Part shown: positions 1 through 11,600 of the stretch, one piece after another
How the letters are laid out: every line of letters begins with the position of its first letter
How positions within the stretch are numbered: the stretch's first letter is position 1
The notes under the pieces: model-generated
The model's database searches: none
Seen by the model: only the letters and a program-made list of their open reading frames with translations
What the model was told of the DNA's origin: nothing
Source: Sperchopsis tessellata
Lineage: Eukaryota > Arthropoda > Insecta > Coleoptera > Hydrophilidae
DNA length: 27,398 nucleotides
Reading direction: 5' to 3'
Assembly: GCA_033557685.1 (NCBI GenBank)
Contig: JAWQRN010000660.1
Coordinates: 1-27,398, forward strand
Translations under genes and position numbers: made by a program

Positions 1-1149
1 AAACACGTGATTGCGTGAAACAGCGTATTATGAGTAAAAAGTTAATTAACATTTTTTGAACTTGTTTTTCAGACAGTTGTTTAGCAACTTGAATATACAT
101 TCCATATAATCGTGAGATAAATTTCTAAATGTCACAACTATACAAAGGGGATATCATTTAGAGTATTATCTTTGTTAAGTCCTCAGTGGTGGAAAGTATA
201 TCATAGGCATTGCGTCATTAATTTCATCCCCACGTATGCAGGGCTAGTGTTATTGTTAAACCTGCTTTTTGCTCTTACGCTTCCAAATTTCCAGCCGACA
301 ACGCCCACGTACGATATCTCCTCTCCTCGAGAACCAGGCTCTATGATGGCACGGACCCAGTAGGATTATTAAAAAGCGCGAGTCATGGCATGTCATAACA
401 AATTGTAAATTGACTTTGTGATAAGTTATATTTATAACCTTTTTGATATATTACCAGGGAGATCCTCCTCCTTTTGCAGGACTATTATTTTCTCTTGTGT
501 AAGGAAAAACTACCAATTACGGCCCTAAGTTATTTGTTACGAGCCTGCTTATTTCATTTAATGCCATACACGTACAAGGCTGAATCAAATTTAGCCAAGC
601 AGAATTTCATACACAAGTATGATCTCCACCATTTGCATAAAAAATTCAGTGCTGCTAATACTTTCAACTGAAAGGATATGCTGTCTCTTCTAGTTGAAAT
701 ATCTGCAAATTCTCTTAACTGATTCGTGCCTTCCTATTCTTAGGAAATTTCTGAAAATAATGTACTAGTGTAATTAATATTCCTGATAATCAATATTATC
801 TAGCTCATGTATTCTAATCTTCCGGCCACAATATTCAGAACATAATTGTTATTTATTCTTATGTAGATATATAATAAGCTATTAACAGAATAGGTACCAC
901 AGTAATTGCAAGAAAATGTAACCTAAGAGTGCTAAAAGTAAGGCCTTTAGTAAGATAAAGGTGCTTTTCACTATCACTAATATTTACAGGAATCTTTAGA
1001 AATTTAAGCCTTTAAATGACAAACATAACTACAATATGACTTTTCCCCCAGGCGTCTTTCCTGTGCCATCAAAACAAGCTCCATTTTTCACATTTTTACT
1101 GTTCATCTGAAGCAGAAAACAATTTTTTTCGATAACTGACACATTTAGG
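1..1149. other. No assignable gene
   Basis: AT-rich sequence with short open frames only (for example plus-strand frames at 172-363 and 474-671). I recognise no protein family in any frame. Bases 230-360 are more GC-rich than their surroundings and may be old repeat, but I cannot name it. Confidence 0.5.
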
Positions 1150-1570
1150 GGAAGATAAACCTATAAAAAAGTCTAAAATTGGAAATTAAGCAGGGTTTGT
1201 AACCAAAAGTTCAAATTTTCGACCATTTTTTCGACAATTTTTACCCCAAAAAAATTATTTATCTACGTGATATCCTTCAAACTTTAGGTTTATCCTTCCG
1301 GTAATGTCATAGACAGAAACCTCTAAAAATTTCAGTGAGATCGAGCGATAACTTTTTAAGCTACAGTGCGAGCAGTTTTTGAAAATGTAGTTTGGAGAAA
1401 ATCGCGTTTAAAGTTTAAAGCTAGTTCGCGGTATACGGTCTCGGCGCTCCTTCTATGAGCTATAACTCTGTAAATATTTCGATTTTTTTAAAATTCTAAA
1501 GGGTTTTCTCACCTTAAAGGTTTGTTAAAGAAGTGATCATAATCGACGCACATAGCATCTAGAATATATA
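1150..1570. other. Repeat-like stretch with a short inverted repeat
   Basis: The composition is uneven, with CG-containing words inside poly-A/T rich DNA, as in diverged transposon ends. ggaagataaaccta at 1150-1163 is inverted, with one extra base, at 1285-1299. No coding potential is recognisable. Identity as a repeat is a guess. Confidence 0.25.
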
Positions 1571-2947
1571 TTTTTTAACGCGATGAAAAAATGAATGTAA
1601 AGAATTAGAAAAACATCCACCACAATTTTTAACCTCATCCAAGAGAATATATACTTTTTTTATGCCAAATAACAAATACGTTTGTGGAACATTAACATAA
1701 ACATTTTTTCACTGCCGAAATGTTTTAACAGGAATTATAACTTCAGCTTCTTAAAAATATCTTAAAATGTTTCAAAGGTATAGTACTTGGAAGGTGTATA
1801 ATCAAATGATTTAAAAAGTAATCAAACAATCGTTTATTGAAATTTTCAATTAATCGATTATTTTTTAAAATGTATCAAACTTTCTATTCTTTACTAGATA
1901 GTGGTGGGCTAAACAGTTCTTTTCGTGAAAGATTCAGTGAAACTACCAATTACTAAAATAGTTACAAAATAACTGAAGCCCTATATTATATTAGACGTAT
2001 TATCATCTGTTCCAAACAACGAAAATAAGAGTTCCTTATTTTAATTTCCATTTTATCTACTACAGCTGTGCGGGTATTTAGGGATCGCTTGGTGCGACAA
2101 TTTCGGGTGCGGGAGCGTTTTCTGTTCTTTTGAAACGGTTAGTTTCTTGACACGTTTTCTTTTAGAACAGTTCTTTTTAGTTCACTAAAACTACTAGATT
2201 GTCTGGTATACCATTTTGGCCGTATACAAGTTCCATGCAAAATGGACTAAACAAGTCAATAATACACACACAAGATTGGTGGCTGTTTTTTTATTGAAGT
2301 GGCCGAGGTGTAGATACAGGTTTGGGATATCTCAGAGACTCTAGGTCAGGATTAGCAGACATACCGTTTTTGCAATCTACAAGGTCCACACAAATCTGTC
2401 GACTCGTAGATCTAGAACAAGTTGGGAAAATTCAAATCTATATTTATGCTAATGTTGAGTTACTATTCCGACCATATTCTCTACGAACTACCCTAAATGT
2501 AACACTGCATAATTTATTTGAAATCTGCATTGAAATCATGTTTATTTAGTAACTGAGTTAATCTCCTTCTAAATTATTGTAAAGTATAAGTATTAAAATT
2601 ATGGTGTTACTGTAAATGCGTCCATTTTAGTGATCACACATCGTTTCATTTTCAATTAAATTTTGTTGATCAATAGCTGGTTTTTGAACAGCATACTAAT
2701 ATAATTGAGTATGCTTCTCATGGTAAGCATCTTACCTTCAAGATTCTCTTTTGTACTGAGGGATGACCCTTCTACTTTCTTCCACGTTTTGACCTGATTT
2801 GTTGATTTTGGACTCATCTAGGATTGTAAAGCAGACTCAACATTTAAAAACAATAAAATATAAAATATGGAGCCACAAAGCATCGAGTTAGTAACAGAGC
2901 AAATATTTTAAGATAACTGTTATTAATGAAATTCGAAGAATCTAGTT
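1571..2947. other. No assignable gene
   Basis: AT-rich, with only one open frame of note (2322-2549 plus, 75 codons), which resembles nothing I know. No splice-bounded coding pattern, RNA gene or terminal repeat is evident. Confidence 0.5.
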
Positions 2948-4242
2948 TTGCACAACTGCGTTTGCAGGTGGCTAGATTTCTCAGAATTTATATATCCATT
3001 GGCCAGATTTCTTATGCGGCCACCTCCTCGCAATTCTGTTAAAAAACCAGCTGACTGCACAGATTACATTACTCTCCACATTCATTGGTGTCTGATATTT
3101 TACGATCGTGGAAGCATCTTCGAAAGCATCCGTGTACCAAGTTCGGAATCAAGCTATATGTCCATCGTCTGTGTCATTTCTCCACTTGCCATTTGTCTAC
3201 GACATTGGCCCTGACCTCTTTTTTCTGCTCCCCGTTATATCCTTTTGTTGAGATGGTCCGGTATCCGCTACATACTCTGATGCACATTTTTCTCTGAATT
3301 CTGATAAACTTTTTTACGAGTATTTTGTTTCTGGTTACTGTGTCAGACTGGAGCGGTGTACAATAACTAGGAGTATAACGCTGGATAGAATTCTTACTTT
3401 CGACTTGGGTCCCCTAGTGTTTGGCATTAGACTAGCTAGGGCTGCTGTAGTTTTTTCTGCTTTTTGTATGGTCAGATGTGCTCAGCGAAGGTGAGTTTTG
3501 TGGCGAGCCATACTCCTAGATACTGGCTAGGCCTTATCACGGTGCCTTTGACGCAATGAAATTGGGGCTATTTTCCTCTTCTTTGTTGTAAGGACTGCTT
3601 CAATTTTTTTCAGGAGCTAGAGCTGTCTACCCTCCAGCCAGTTCACCAATTTTTGCAGTGCAGTGTTTGCCGAATTTATCAGACCTTATCTCCGGCAATC
3701 ACGACTATGGCCATGTTATCCACGACGCCGAACAGCTTGACCTCTTTTGGTTGCTCCATCTCTAGAAGATTCTTGTCGAGTATGTTCCACAGGGTAGGCC
3801 CTAGCGCAGGTCTCTGCGGAAAGCCGCTGTTTAATACCAAGCCTTTTGTTTGCCCATCTGCCATCAGGATTATTTCGCGCTCTGACAAGTAGGACACGAT
3901 GATGTTAACGAGGCTTTCTTCAATTTGTCTTCGTCTTAGTTCGTCAAGGATGATCTGCCACGATGCATTGTTAAAGGCGTTTTTCACGTCGAGTGTAATG
4001 ACCGCGCATAATATTCGGTGTTGGAAGGAGTATGCCGTTGATTCCTCCGCAATTCTAATCACCACTTTGATGGCATCCGCCGTCTCCCGGCCCTCTCTAA
4101 ATCCATATTGGTTTTTCGCCAGACCCCCGTTCTCTCTGTTCAGTCTTATTAGTATAAGTTGTAAGAACAACTTGCCTTCTACATCCAGAAGACATAAACA
4201 GAGCCTGTACTGATTTGATTCTGAAATTTTATAATCACCCAA
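2948..4242 (-). mobile_element. LINE 3' fragment, I/R1-superfamily
   Basis: Remains of a non-LTR retrotransposon ORF2, on the same strand as HSP60 and downstream of it. The reverse-transcriptase part is open from 4242 to 3679. Bases 3300-3680 continue in other frames through the thumb region. About 2950-3220 resembles the C-terminal part typical of R1-like elements (RRWTYSLIPNL). There is no 5' end: the homology starts abruptly near 4235, as in 5'-truncated LINE copies. Several frameshifts and stops show it is dead. Confidence 0.8.
3679..4242 (-). pseudogene. LINE reverse transcriptase fragment (187 codons open)
   Basis: Would copy element RNA at a nicked target site. Visible conserved blocks are LLDVEGKLF (fingers), AKNQYGFREGRETADAI, the palm motif A as VITLDVKNAFNNASW, and a degraded motif B, FPQRPALGP (PQG.VLGP is expected). 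Motif C should carry the catalytic F/YADD but reads VVDN, so an essential Asp is gone. DVKNAFN.ASW is typical of R1/I-type LINEs, though the exact clade is uncertain. Downstream sequence continues only in shifted frames. Confidence 0.85.
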
Positions 4243-4864
4243 GACTAAACCTTATGTTATGCCAAAAGCAAGAATAGTGAAAACAAAGTATCTTCATGTT
4301 GACTTTTAGTTTGCAATTGGATTACACAATTCAGAATGCAAACATGAAATCCTACAGAAGTCATAATTGAATGGCAATTGGAAAGTGTGTGACTTTCAAT
4401 ATTTAATTTTATTAAATATTTACAAGCACGAATTGTGATATTGGAGTTGAAGTATACCAACTCTGTAAATGCACCCTGTAACAATTCTGGAACTCTGAAC
4501 TTTGATTATCTGATGTTTTTCCCTATACATATCCCATCATCCCCCTACAACGACCTTATTGTGATTTTGTCGTAACTTTTTCGTTATAGTGCTTATATTT
4601 ACAAAAAAAATATAAATTATAAATGGAAAAAAAAAGATTTTTATGAAAACTAATATTTTATTATAACAAACTTAAACTAATTTTGCACACTGAACTAGGA
4701 AACTCATTACAGTACATGTACCTTTCAGAATGGAATAGTAAGGAAACAACGTTTTATTTAACAATATAATAACATCCTCTGTAAACTTTACAACACATAC
4801 AACTGAACAGTTCGAGTACAAATTATAATGTATTTTACAATCAAATCAGATCGTAGTGGCGCAA

Positions 4865-4951
4865 CAAAAGTTGATTTTTCCTCTTTTTAGTACATATGAT
4901 TGGTCAACAAATACAAAGTACATTTAAAACCTATAAAAAAATCAACTTTTG
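4865..4951. repeat. 15-bp perfect inverted repeat in the HSP60 3' UTR
   Basis: caaaagttgattttt (4865-4879) has its exact reverse complement at 4937-4951, separated by 57 nt. In the transcript this would form a 15-bp stem, AU-rich with a few GC pairs. Confidence 0.8.
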
Positions 4952-4991
4952 GCTTTAAAAAATTAGACCAAGTACATCATTCATTCATGTA

Positions 4992-5030
4992 TATTCGTAT
5001 TAAAATATAAAAGCAATGTTAATACGAATA
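4992..5030. repeat. 11-bp perfect hairpin in the HSP60 3' UTR
   Basis: tattcgtatta (4992-5002) and its exact reverse complement (5020-5030) flank a 17-nt loop. It lies only 40 nt from the first 3' UTR hairpin. Confidence 0.8.
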
Positions 5031-5313
5031 AATTACTATGTAGGGATTACCGAAAATATTGAATCTTTCATACTACTACACGCAATTAACGACTAACGGC
5101 CAATTAAATGGAACACTTTCAACCGAAAGTCTTTATAAGTTGCCAAATGAATGAAATTGGCATTGGTTATTCACAACTGTTTAAATATGAATATAAAAAA
5201 AGGTTTGCTATAAAAAGTTTAAAAAGTGGTGAATAAACCTCTTTCTAACCTAGATGAATTGTGGTGAATGTATGAATATATCGCAGTCTGTCAAAATGAT
5301 AATGAAAAATATT

Positions 5314-5651
5314 TTACATCATTCCACCCATGCCTCCCATTCCACCCATACCTCCTCCCATGCCACCAGCTGGAATTGCTGGTTCTTCCTTTGGTATATC
5401 AGTAATAACCGCTTCTGCTGTTGTTAATAAAGATGCTACCCCTGATGCATCTGTGATAGCTGTACGAACAACTTTAGTAGGATCAATAATTCCTCTTTCG
5501 AACATATTGACATATTCATTGTTAAGAGCATCATAACCGTAATCACCTGTCTGGGCTTCAACCTTTGCTACAACTTGATTTCCATCAACTCCAGCATTTT
5601 GGGCAATAGTCATGCATGGAACACGAAGAGCTTTTCTTACAATTTCAATTC
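5314..5651 (-). CDS. Hsp60: HSP60 coding exon 6 (C-terminal equatorial domain, GGM tail)
   Basis: Encodes residues 466-576 and TAA. It runs from IEIVRKALRVPCMTIAQNAG through VVRTAITDASGVASLLTTAE to the flexible Gly-Gly-Met tail, which lines the floor of the folding chamber in this family. The acceptor is attttag. The 3' UTR follows without a further intron that I can see. Confidence 0.97.
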
Positions 5652-8600
5652 CTAAAATAAAGTAAATATTAGTAAACAAAGTTAACAAGAGTATCCACTT
5701 ATAAAATGATTTAATTTATACAGGAATACAATGCATTATCAAATATTAGAATTGTAGGAAGGTAAGTAAATAGGGTATAATAGTGCAGATTAGGAACATT
5801 ACTTTTCTTTAGAAACTTATCCAAGTTGATTGAAATGACCTGAAGACCAGACAAATAAATTTTTATTGGAAATGTATATGGTCAAAAATTAAATGTCAAA
5901 TTCAAAACAAGAGCACCTACAATGTGTGTCAAATTTAGTGTATAAAAGTAGGTTACTAAGTAACATAAGTTACAATGAGTGTCACTTTTATCCTCTCAAC
6001 AATATTAGATTATATTTACTCGTAAGTGCATTTGTTACTTATGGAACTACTAGAATCCTTACTATAAACTGTAGTTATGTTGTTCCTAGTTTAAATAAGA
6101 TACTGAAACAAGTATTTTAAATTTCCCCCTCTCTCCCTCACTGGTGGCCAGGCAGAGGATGCTGTTTACTGCCCACATGGGGTTGTTTGCCAACCCTACC
6201 ATTTTTATCAGTCACTTCGATAACGACCACACGAGAAGCAGTACAATTTCAATTCTTTAATTTTTACCAGCATATTTGTATATTTTATAGTTATTTTATT
6301 TCTTTTGTAAATATAAGTGTTTAATTGTATTTTTGTATTTTAATTTCACCATCAAGTACAAAACCATGTTTACAATACTGTTTTTTTTTTTAAAGTTGGT
6401 GGAAAACCAATAACCATTCTAAACTTCTTTAAAAGTTCTTATTTCCATTTATCATGTATATTGTTTTGAATAATAATGGTAAATAGGTGCATAAAATAGC
6501 CCTAGGCGACTCAAAATGTAACCAGTAAATACAGAAGTAATTATTTAATTTTCGTCTTACAAATACATTTTTATTTGATAATCAAATTTTCTGGAAGCTG
6601 TCTCTCATGGTAACCATTGACACATATAATGTAGTACCCCAGGGTCAATTTGATGTCATTTTAGTAATTTAACTGTCTGCACATCTTAAAATATTGCAAT
6701 TTTCCACTGCATGTAAATTCACTTCAGTGTACAAGAAGACAGCATACAGAACGGATGTCTATTGTTTTGCTCATATAAAGTACATATTAATTTTTGATTA
6801 TAATTATGTCATTATGACCCCAGAGTACCAGATTTGAAACTAAAAATGAAATTTATTATTTTTAGCTTTTCGTTATACGGATCAATTCTTTCTAGAAAAT
6901 GTTTGTCAGAATTAAACCAAAACATAATCAGTTTAGGATCAATTCTTTCTAGAAAATGTTTGTCGGAATTAACCCAAAACATAATCAGTTTATGACACCA
7001 ATACTAAATCTTAAATATGAAATTTACGGTGACATACACGCAGAAATTCCAAAATTGGTTTACTCCTGTTCAGAAGTCCTCAAAACGTGTAAATCCACTG
7101 AAACCTGGGAGAAATCTAACACCAATCTAAATAATCAAAGAATGGAACCTGTTAAATACCACCCACAATCGGTAAGACCATATGGTTTAAAAGAAATTAA
7201 TAAAATTATTAAAGACGAAAAATAACAATTAAACTCTGATCAGGACTTCTGAATGTGTTTATTTTAACAACTAATAGTAAAAAACGTAACACTCCCTTGC
7301 AACAGTGGATGAAACGTCGACACTTATTAGAGCAACTGCACGGTTTCTACCCGGATATAACATTCATGTAACACTTTATTTTAGACTAACCAATAACTAT
7401 TGAATTGAAGTAAATGAAACATACCTATTTTTTGGTCGTTATTTAATGGTGTAATTTGGTCAAGTGTAATGATGCAACGAACAAGAGCAGTACCCCCTCC
7501 AGGAACAATTCCTTCTTCTACAGCAGCACGGGTAGCATTAAGAGCATCATTAACTCTGTCCTTCTTTTCGTTTACTTCTACTTCACTGCTGCCTCCTACT
7601 TTCAAAACAGCAACACCAGATGCTAATCGTGCTAGTCTTTCTTGCAATTTTTCTTTTTCATATTCAGAGGTGGTGTTGGAAATTTCATCACGAATTTGGT
7701 CTGCACGTCTATCAATATCTTCTTTCTTGCCTTTGCCTTTAAGAAGGAGAGTATCATCCTTGGTGATATTAATTTCTCCAACTTGACCCAAATCTCCAAG
7801 TTGAACATCTTCAATTTTAACAACATTAGAGTCATCACCAAAGACAATTCCGCCAGTGGCAATCGCCATATCGTTCAATGTTGCTTTTCTGTTGTCTCCA
7901 AAACCTGGAGCTTTCACGGCAGCAACTTGAAGTCCAATACGTAACCTTATAAAAAAGAAAGAATATGAGTGGTTGTAATAATTAAGACCATGTGAATGAT
8001 TAAATGCATTAAAGTATGCATGTACGAGTACTCCCACTTAAAGAGAGATGCTTTCTGGCAAATCCGTGAAATACAAAAATCCATGCCAAGTACGGATAAT
8101 CTAAATCTTATTGGTAATTTTTAAGTTATAATTTTACTATGTTAGGTTTGAGAAATGGAATGCATCGACCATGTATCGAAAAATTTGAATAAAAAATGGA
8201 TGCTATTAAAACAAGACATGCCAGATGCCAGAAAGTTATCAATGAAGAAAACTACAACTTAGTTAATTTAAAATAAATTCTATATATGAATGTGTAAAAT
8301 CTGATACAAAATTCTTTATGTCATGTATTTGCTGTTCATCAACGTTGCCATACGCATTATTGTGATAATGCCGGAGACTACCTATGAAAAAGATTGTCTG
8401 GTTTGTTACCTCATTTGAAAGGTAATTATGAGCATCTTATGCTGTTTTAATTTGAGAGCATACTTTAGTAGTTTGAGGTACAATGCAAGAATAGGTTGGT
8501 ACACTGAAGTATGGAAATTATAAATAATGAAACAGGAATAAGCTAATCCAAATATATAGATAGAAATGACAAGGAGAAAATAGTGGGAGGAGTAAAATTA

Positions 8601-11600
8601 ATATTAATTTGTAAGATGTGCAAGCGTCTTCATTAAGTTTGTTATTTAGGTATGACTAATGACTACGTCTTTCCCGCTGGGACTCGAACTAATGGATATA
8701 CATCGGAGTGTTTTTTGGTATTATAGAAGCATGTGATCTTAAAGTGAGACTAACTGGTGCCAGTTTGGTTGCCGGGAACTATATTCACTTCGACAGATTT
8801 AGAGGAATTTAGGGTTTTTAATGAAGACATAGCTTTTAGAGATTTAGGTAACACCTACTGTCTATAATGGGCCTATTTTATGATACCAGAATTAGAAATT
8901 TTTTGTAAGCAAACAAGAATATTTTAAGAAATATTAAAAACCAGTTTGATATCTGAAGAAGGAACACAAGATATTGTTTACTGGGAACATTGAATAACTT
9001 GAGGCAACAATGTTAAAATGTAATTGTTAATTATAGACAAAGTATATTTGGGTATAATAGATTGATTCTTGTGAAAATAACTGTGGTTTGTTTGATAACC
9101 AGTATTAATATTTATTTCTGGCATTCGGTTGTTAACAGGTTGAAATTTAGAGTCATTCTAAATTCAGTCTCTCTGTGTTATACATATTAATATTTTATTG
9201 GGCTTTGTTAATTTTGCATATAGCATATTATTTATTCCATAATGTGACACTTCAAAATATCTTAATTGATATAACTTAAATATTCATTTTATTTTGTTTA
9301 ATATTTCAAGTTTTGTATATATTCTTGATATAAATATATTTGGTCTAATTTCATAATGCATTTGGACACGCCCTTTTATTTTATCGGGTCTATTTTGTCA
9401 AACCACGTTACATTGGATTGTTTCTCATTATTGATTATAATTTTGTATATTTGAAGTGGTTCTTCCGGAGTTGTAATTTTTGGTTTATTGGAAATATATT
9501 TTTTTTAAAGGAAAATAAACATAACTCTGTCGCAATTTTAATTAACAACAATGTAACAAACCGGGTATTAAAAATTATTCCATAGTAAGTGGATTTCAGC
9601 TTCTAATAAATGTAATCTACATTATGGAACAGCTGAGGACTAATTTGTTGTGATTTAATTGTATAAAATATTGGTAGTAGGCACTCAATTTATATGATTT
9701 TATTTTGTTTGCAAGATTTCCCCCTTGAGTGCAATAGGCTTCATTTACATATGACCAATGTGGCAGCCCTAATCCAAATGAGTGCATTGCAAGAGTAATG
9801 GTTGATTTTGTACGCACAGAACCGGGATCTAGTGTCTTTCTAAAAAGTGATGGAAGAGTAGTTCTGTGTCTAGTGGCCCAAGTTAGTTTTTTAACATTTA
9901 TAAAAGGGAACAGCACTTTCAGTAAAGACACCATTACATGACAAGTGGCAACTGCACGTGGGATACGGAACCTTAGGGTTCTCCCTGCATATCACTTAGA
10001 GTTGATATAAACCTATATGTGGGCGGAGCTAATGTGCCTTCCTATATTATATTATACTGGGTTATCATTTGAATTTATAATTAGAGTAGGCGCTGATTTT
10101 TGTTCTACTATTGGCAATACTAATCATCATAATTAATCAAATTTAATTGTCAAATATTGTACCCGACATTCAAAATGTTTGAATTAGAACAAGATTTTTC
10201 TGAGGGTTATTTTAAAAATACCAAGAAACAAGAAAATGGTGAGTGAAAATATTATATAGCGCGTTGTATGGAAGATTTCCGTGAAGTATTTCCCAATTTT
10301 GATGTGTCTTATGCAATTCAGTGATAGTGGGGCTGTTACCCGAAATACTGGTAGTGGAGGCACATTTAAACGAATAGCTAACGTTTTAAAAGATGTCTAG
10401 ACAAGAATGACAGAAGATCTTAGGAAACCTATTCGGAGGCTTTCTCAATATTTCCTATTATCATATGGAACTTGTCAGAAAATCCTTAAAAAGGATTTGA
10501 AAATGAAGGCTTATAAAATAATGATTGTTCAAGAATTTATCGTTTTGTTTTCTTGTTGCCAGTGGTTTTTAAGTAATCTAAACAATAATGACTTTAAACT
10601 TAACATTTTTCCCCGATGAGGCTTTGTTCCATCTATCTAGTTACATACATAAGCAAAATATGCATATTTGGTCATCTGAAAGCCTCTATGAATTTGTAGA
10701 AACTCCTCTTCATTCCTAAAAAATCGGTGTCTGGTTAGCTGTTTCTTGGAGGCGAATAGTTCATGTGACACAATTAATGCTGAGAAATATTGAAATAATC
10801 TTTTGCATCGTTTTTTTGAAAGCCTGCATGATGATGAGCTCTTGAATGACTACTTCCAACAAGACAACGCTACAGCACACAAGACAACGCCACAGCACAC
10901 AAGACAATGCCACAGCGCACAAGACAACGCCATAGCGCACAAGACAAGCAAAACAATGACCCTTACACGAGAAGTTTTTGATGAAAGGGTTGTGAATTTC
11001 CCTCCTCGTAATCCGGATTAAACCATCATAGAATATTTTATTTTCCCGTATCTTAGAAACAAGGTGTACAAAAATAATCCACAAAACCTTGAGAAACTAA
11101 TTACCGAAGCATGTAACAACATAATCCCTCAAATGATACAATATTAAGAGGCGTGTTTTAAGTTGTACTGAAGTTGAAGGAGACCCCTTTAAGCATCTTT
11201 TATAGGTAATTGTAATGTGTATAATAAAATTTGCTTTCATTTGTTGATTTTATTTTTACTGTAACCCAAACATCAACATGTGTTAAATTTGCAGGATGAT
11301 CACACAGGAAAAATCCTGCCTACTTAGATTATAAATTCTAATGAGAACCCGATATAACTATGTGTTGGCGGAACCTATGTGCCGTCCCATACTTTATTAA
11401 TTGAAGTAAATTCTTCATACCAGCAACAAATTTGATATAATTTAGTTGACGTGCTATTTCAAAACTACTCAAAGTCGCAGTGACAATCAACTGTGATTAC
11501 TGTATTCTATATTTCAAACTGGTAACTGTTAACGAGGTTATTTAATGTAAGTTGCTAAATTGGATTAAATACTCCTGCACACCTGTACCGAGTCATTATG

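Larger units (their letters stand above)
4657..5313 (-). other. HSP60 3' UTR with two candidate poly(A) signals
   Basis: Downstream of the TAA there is no further coding sequence. On the minus strand, AATAAA occurs at 4753-4758 and again at 4657-4662, giving 3' UTRs of roughly 560 to 660 nt. The region contains two hairpins, listed separately. Which signal is used cannot be decided from sequence. Confidence 0.6.
10057..11352 (+). mobile_element. Mariner-type DNA transposon, 1296 bp, TIRs at TA
   Basis: A full-length but inactive mariner in HSP60 intron 4, in opposite orientation to the gene. Terminal inverted repeats of about 45 bp lie at 10057-10101 and 11309-11352. Both begin (C/T)(T/C)GGGTT.TCATT and agree at about four fifths of positions. 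Each end is flanked by TA (10055-10056 and 11353-11354), the mariner/Tc1 target duplication. The length matches the usual 1.3 kb. Inside is one frameshifted transposase gene and a poly(A) signal at about 11223. Confidence 0.9.

Noticed and set aside
2948..3297. Two plus-strand open frames (2948-3214 and 3085-3297)
   Set aside because: They are antisense to the C-terminal remains of the R1/I-type LINE.
7226..7380. Possible 3' end of a Penelope-like or other retroelement (gaaacgtcgacac...ctgcacggtttctacccgg)
   Set aside because: It looks repeat-like, but I could not tie it to any reading frame or terminal structure, so I do not name it.
7469..7786. 105-codon plus-strand open frame, and similar ones at 5330-5536, 7642-7944, 12050-12289 and 13371-13598
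   Set aside because: Each lies antisense over a confirmed HSP60 exon and has no domain of its own.
8655..8700. tRNA or SINE: agttcgagtccc on the minus strand looks like box B
   Set aside because: No box A at the right distance and no cloverleaf could be drawn; one short word is not enough.
10861..10940. CRISPR-like array (four 20-bp repeats)
   Set aside because: The units are contiguous with no spacers and lie inside a transposase gene in a eukaryotic intron.
10761..11084. 107-codon minus-strand open frame
   Set aside because: Antisense to the mariner transposase. Its repetitive Cys/Val-rich middle comes from the complement of the 20-bp tandem repeat.
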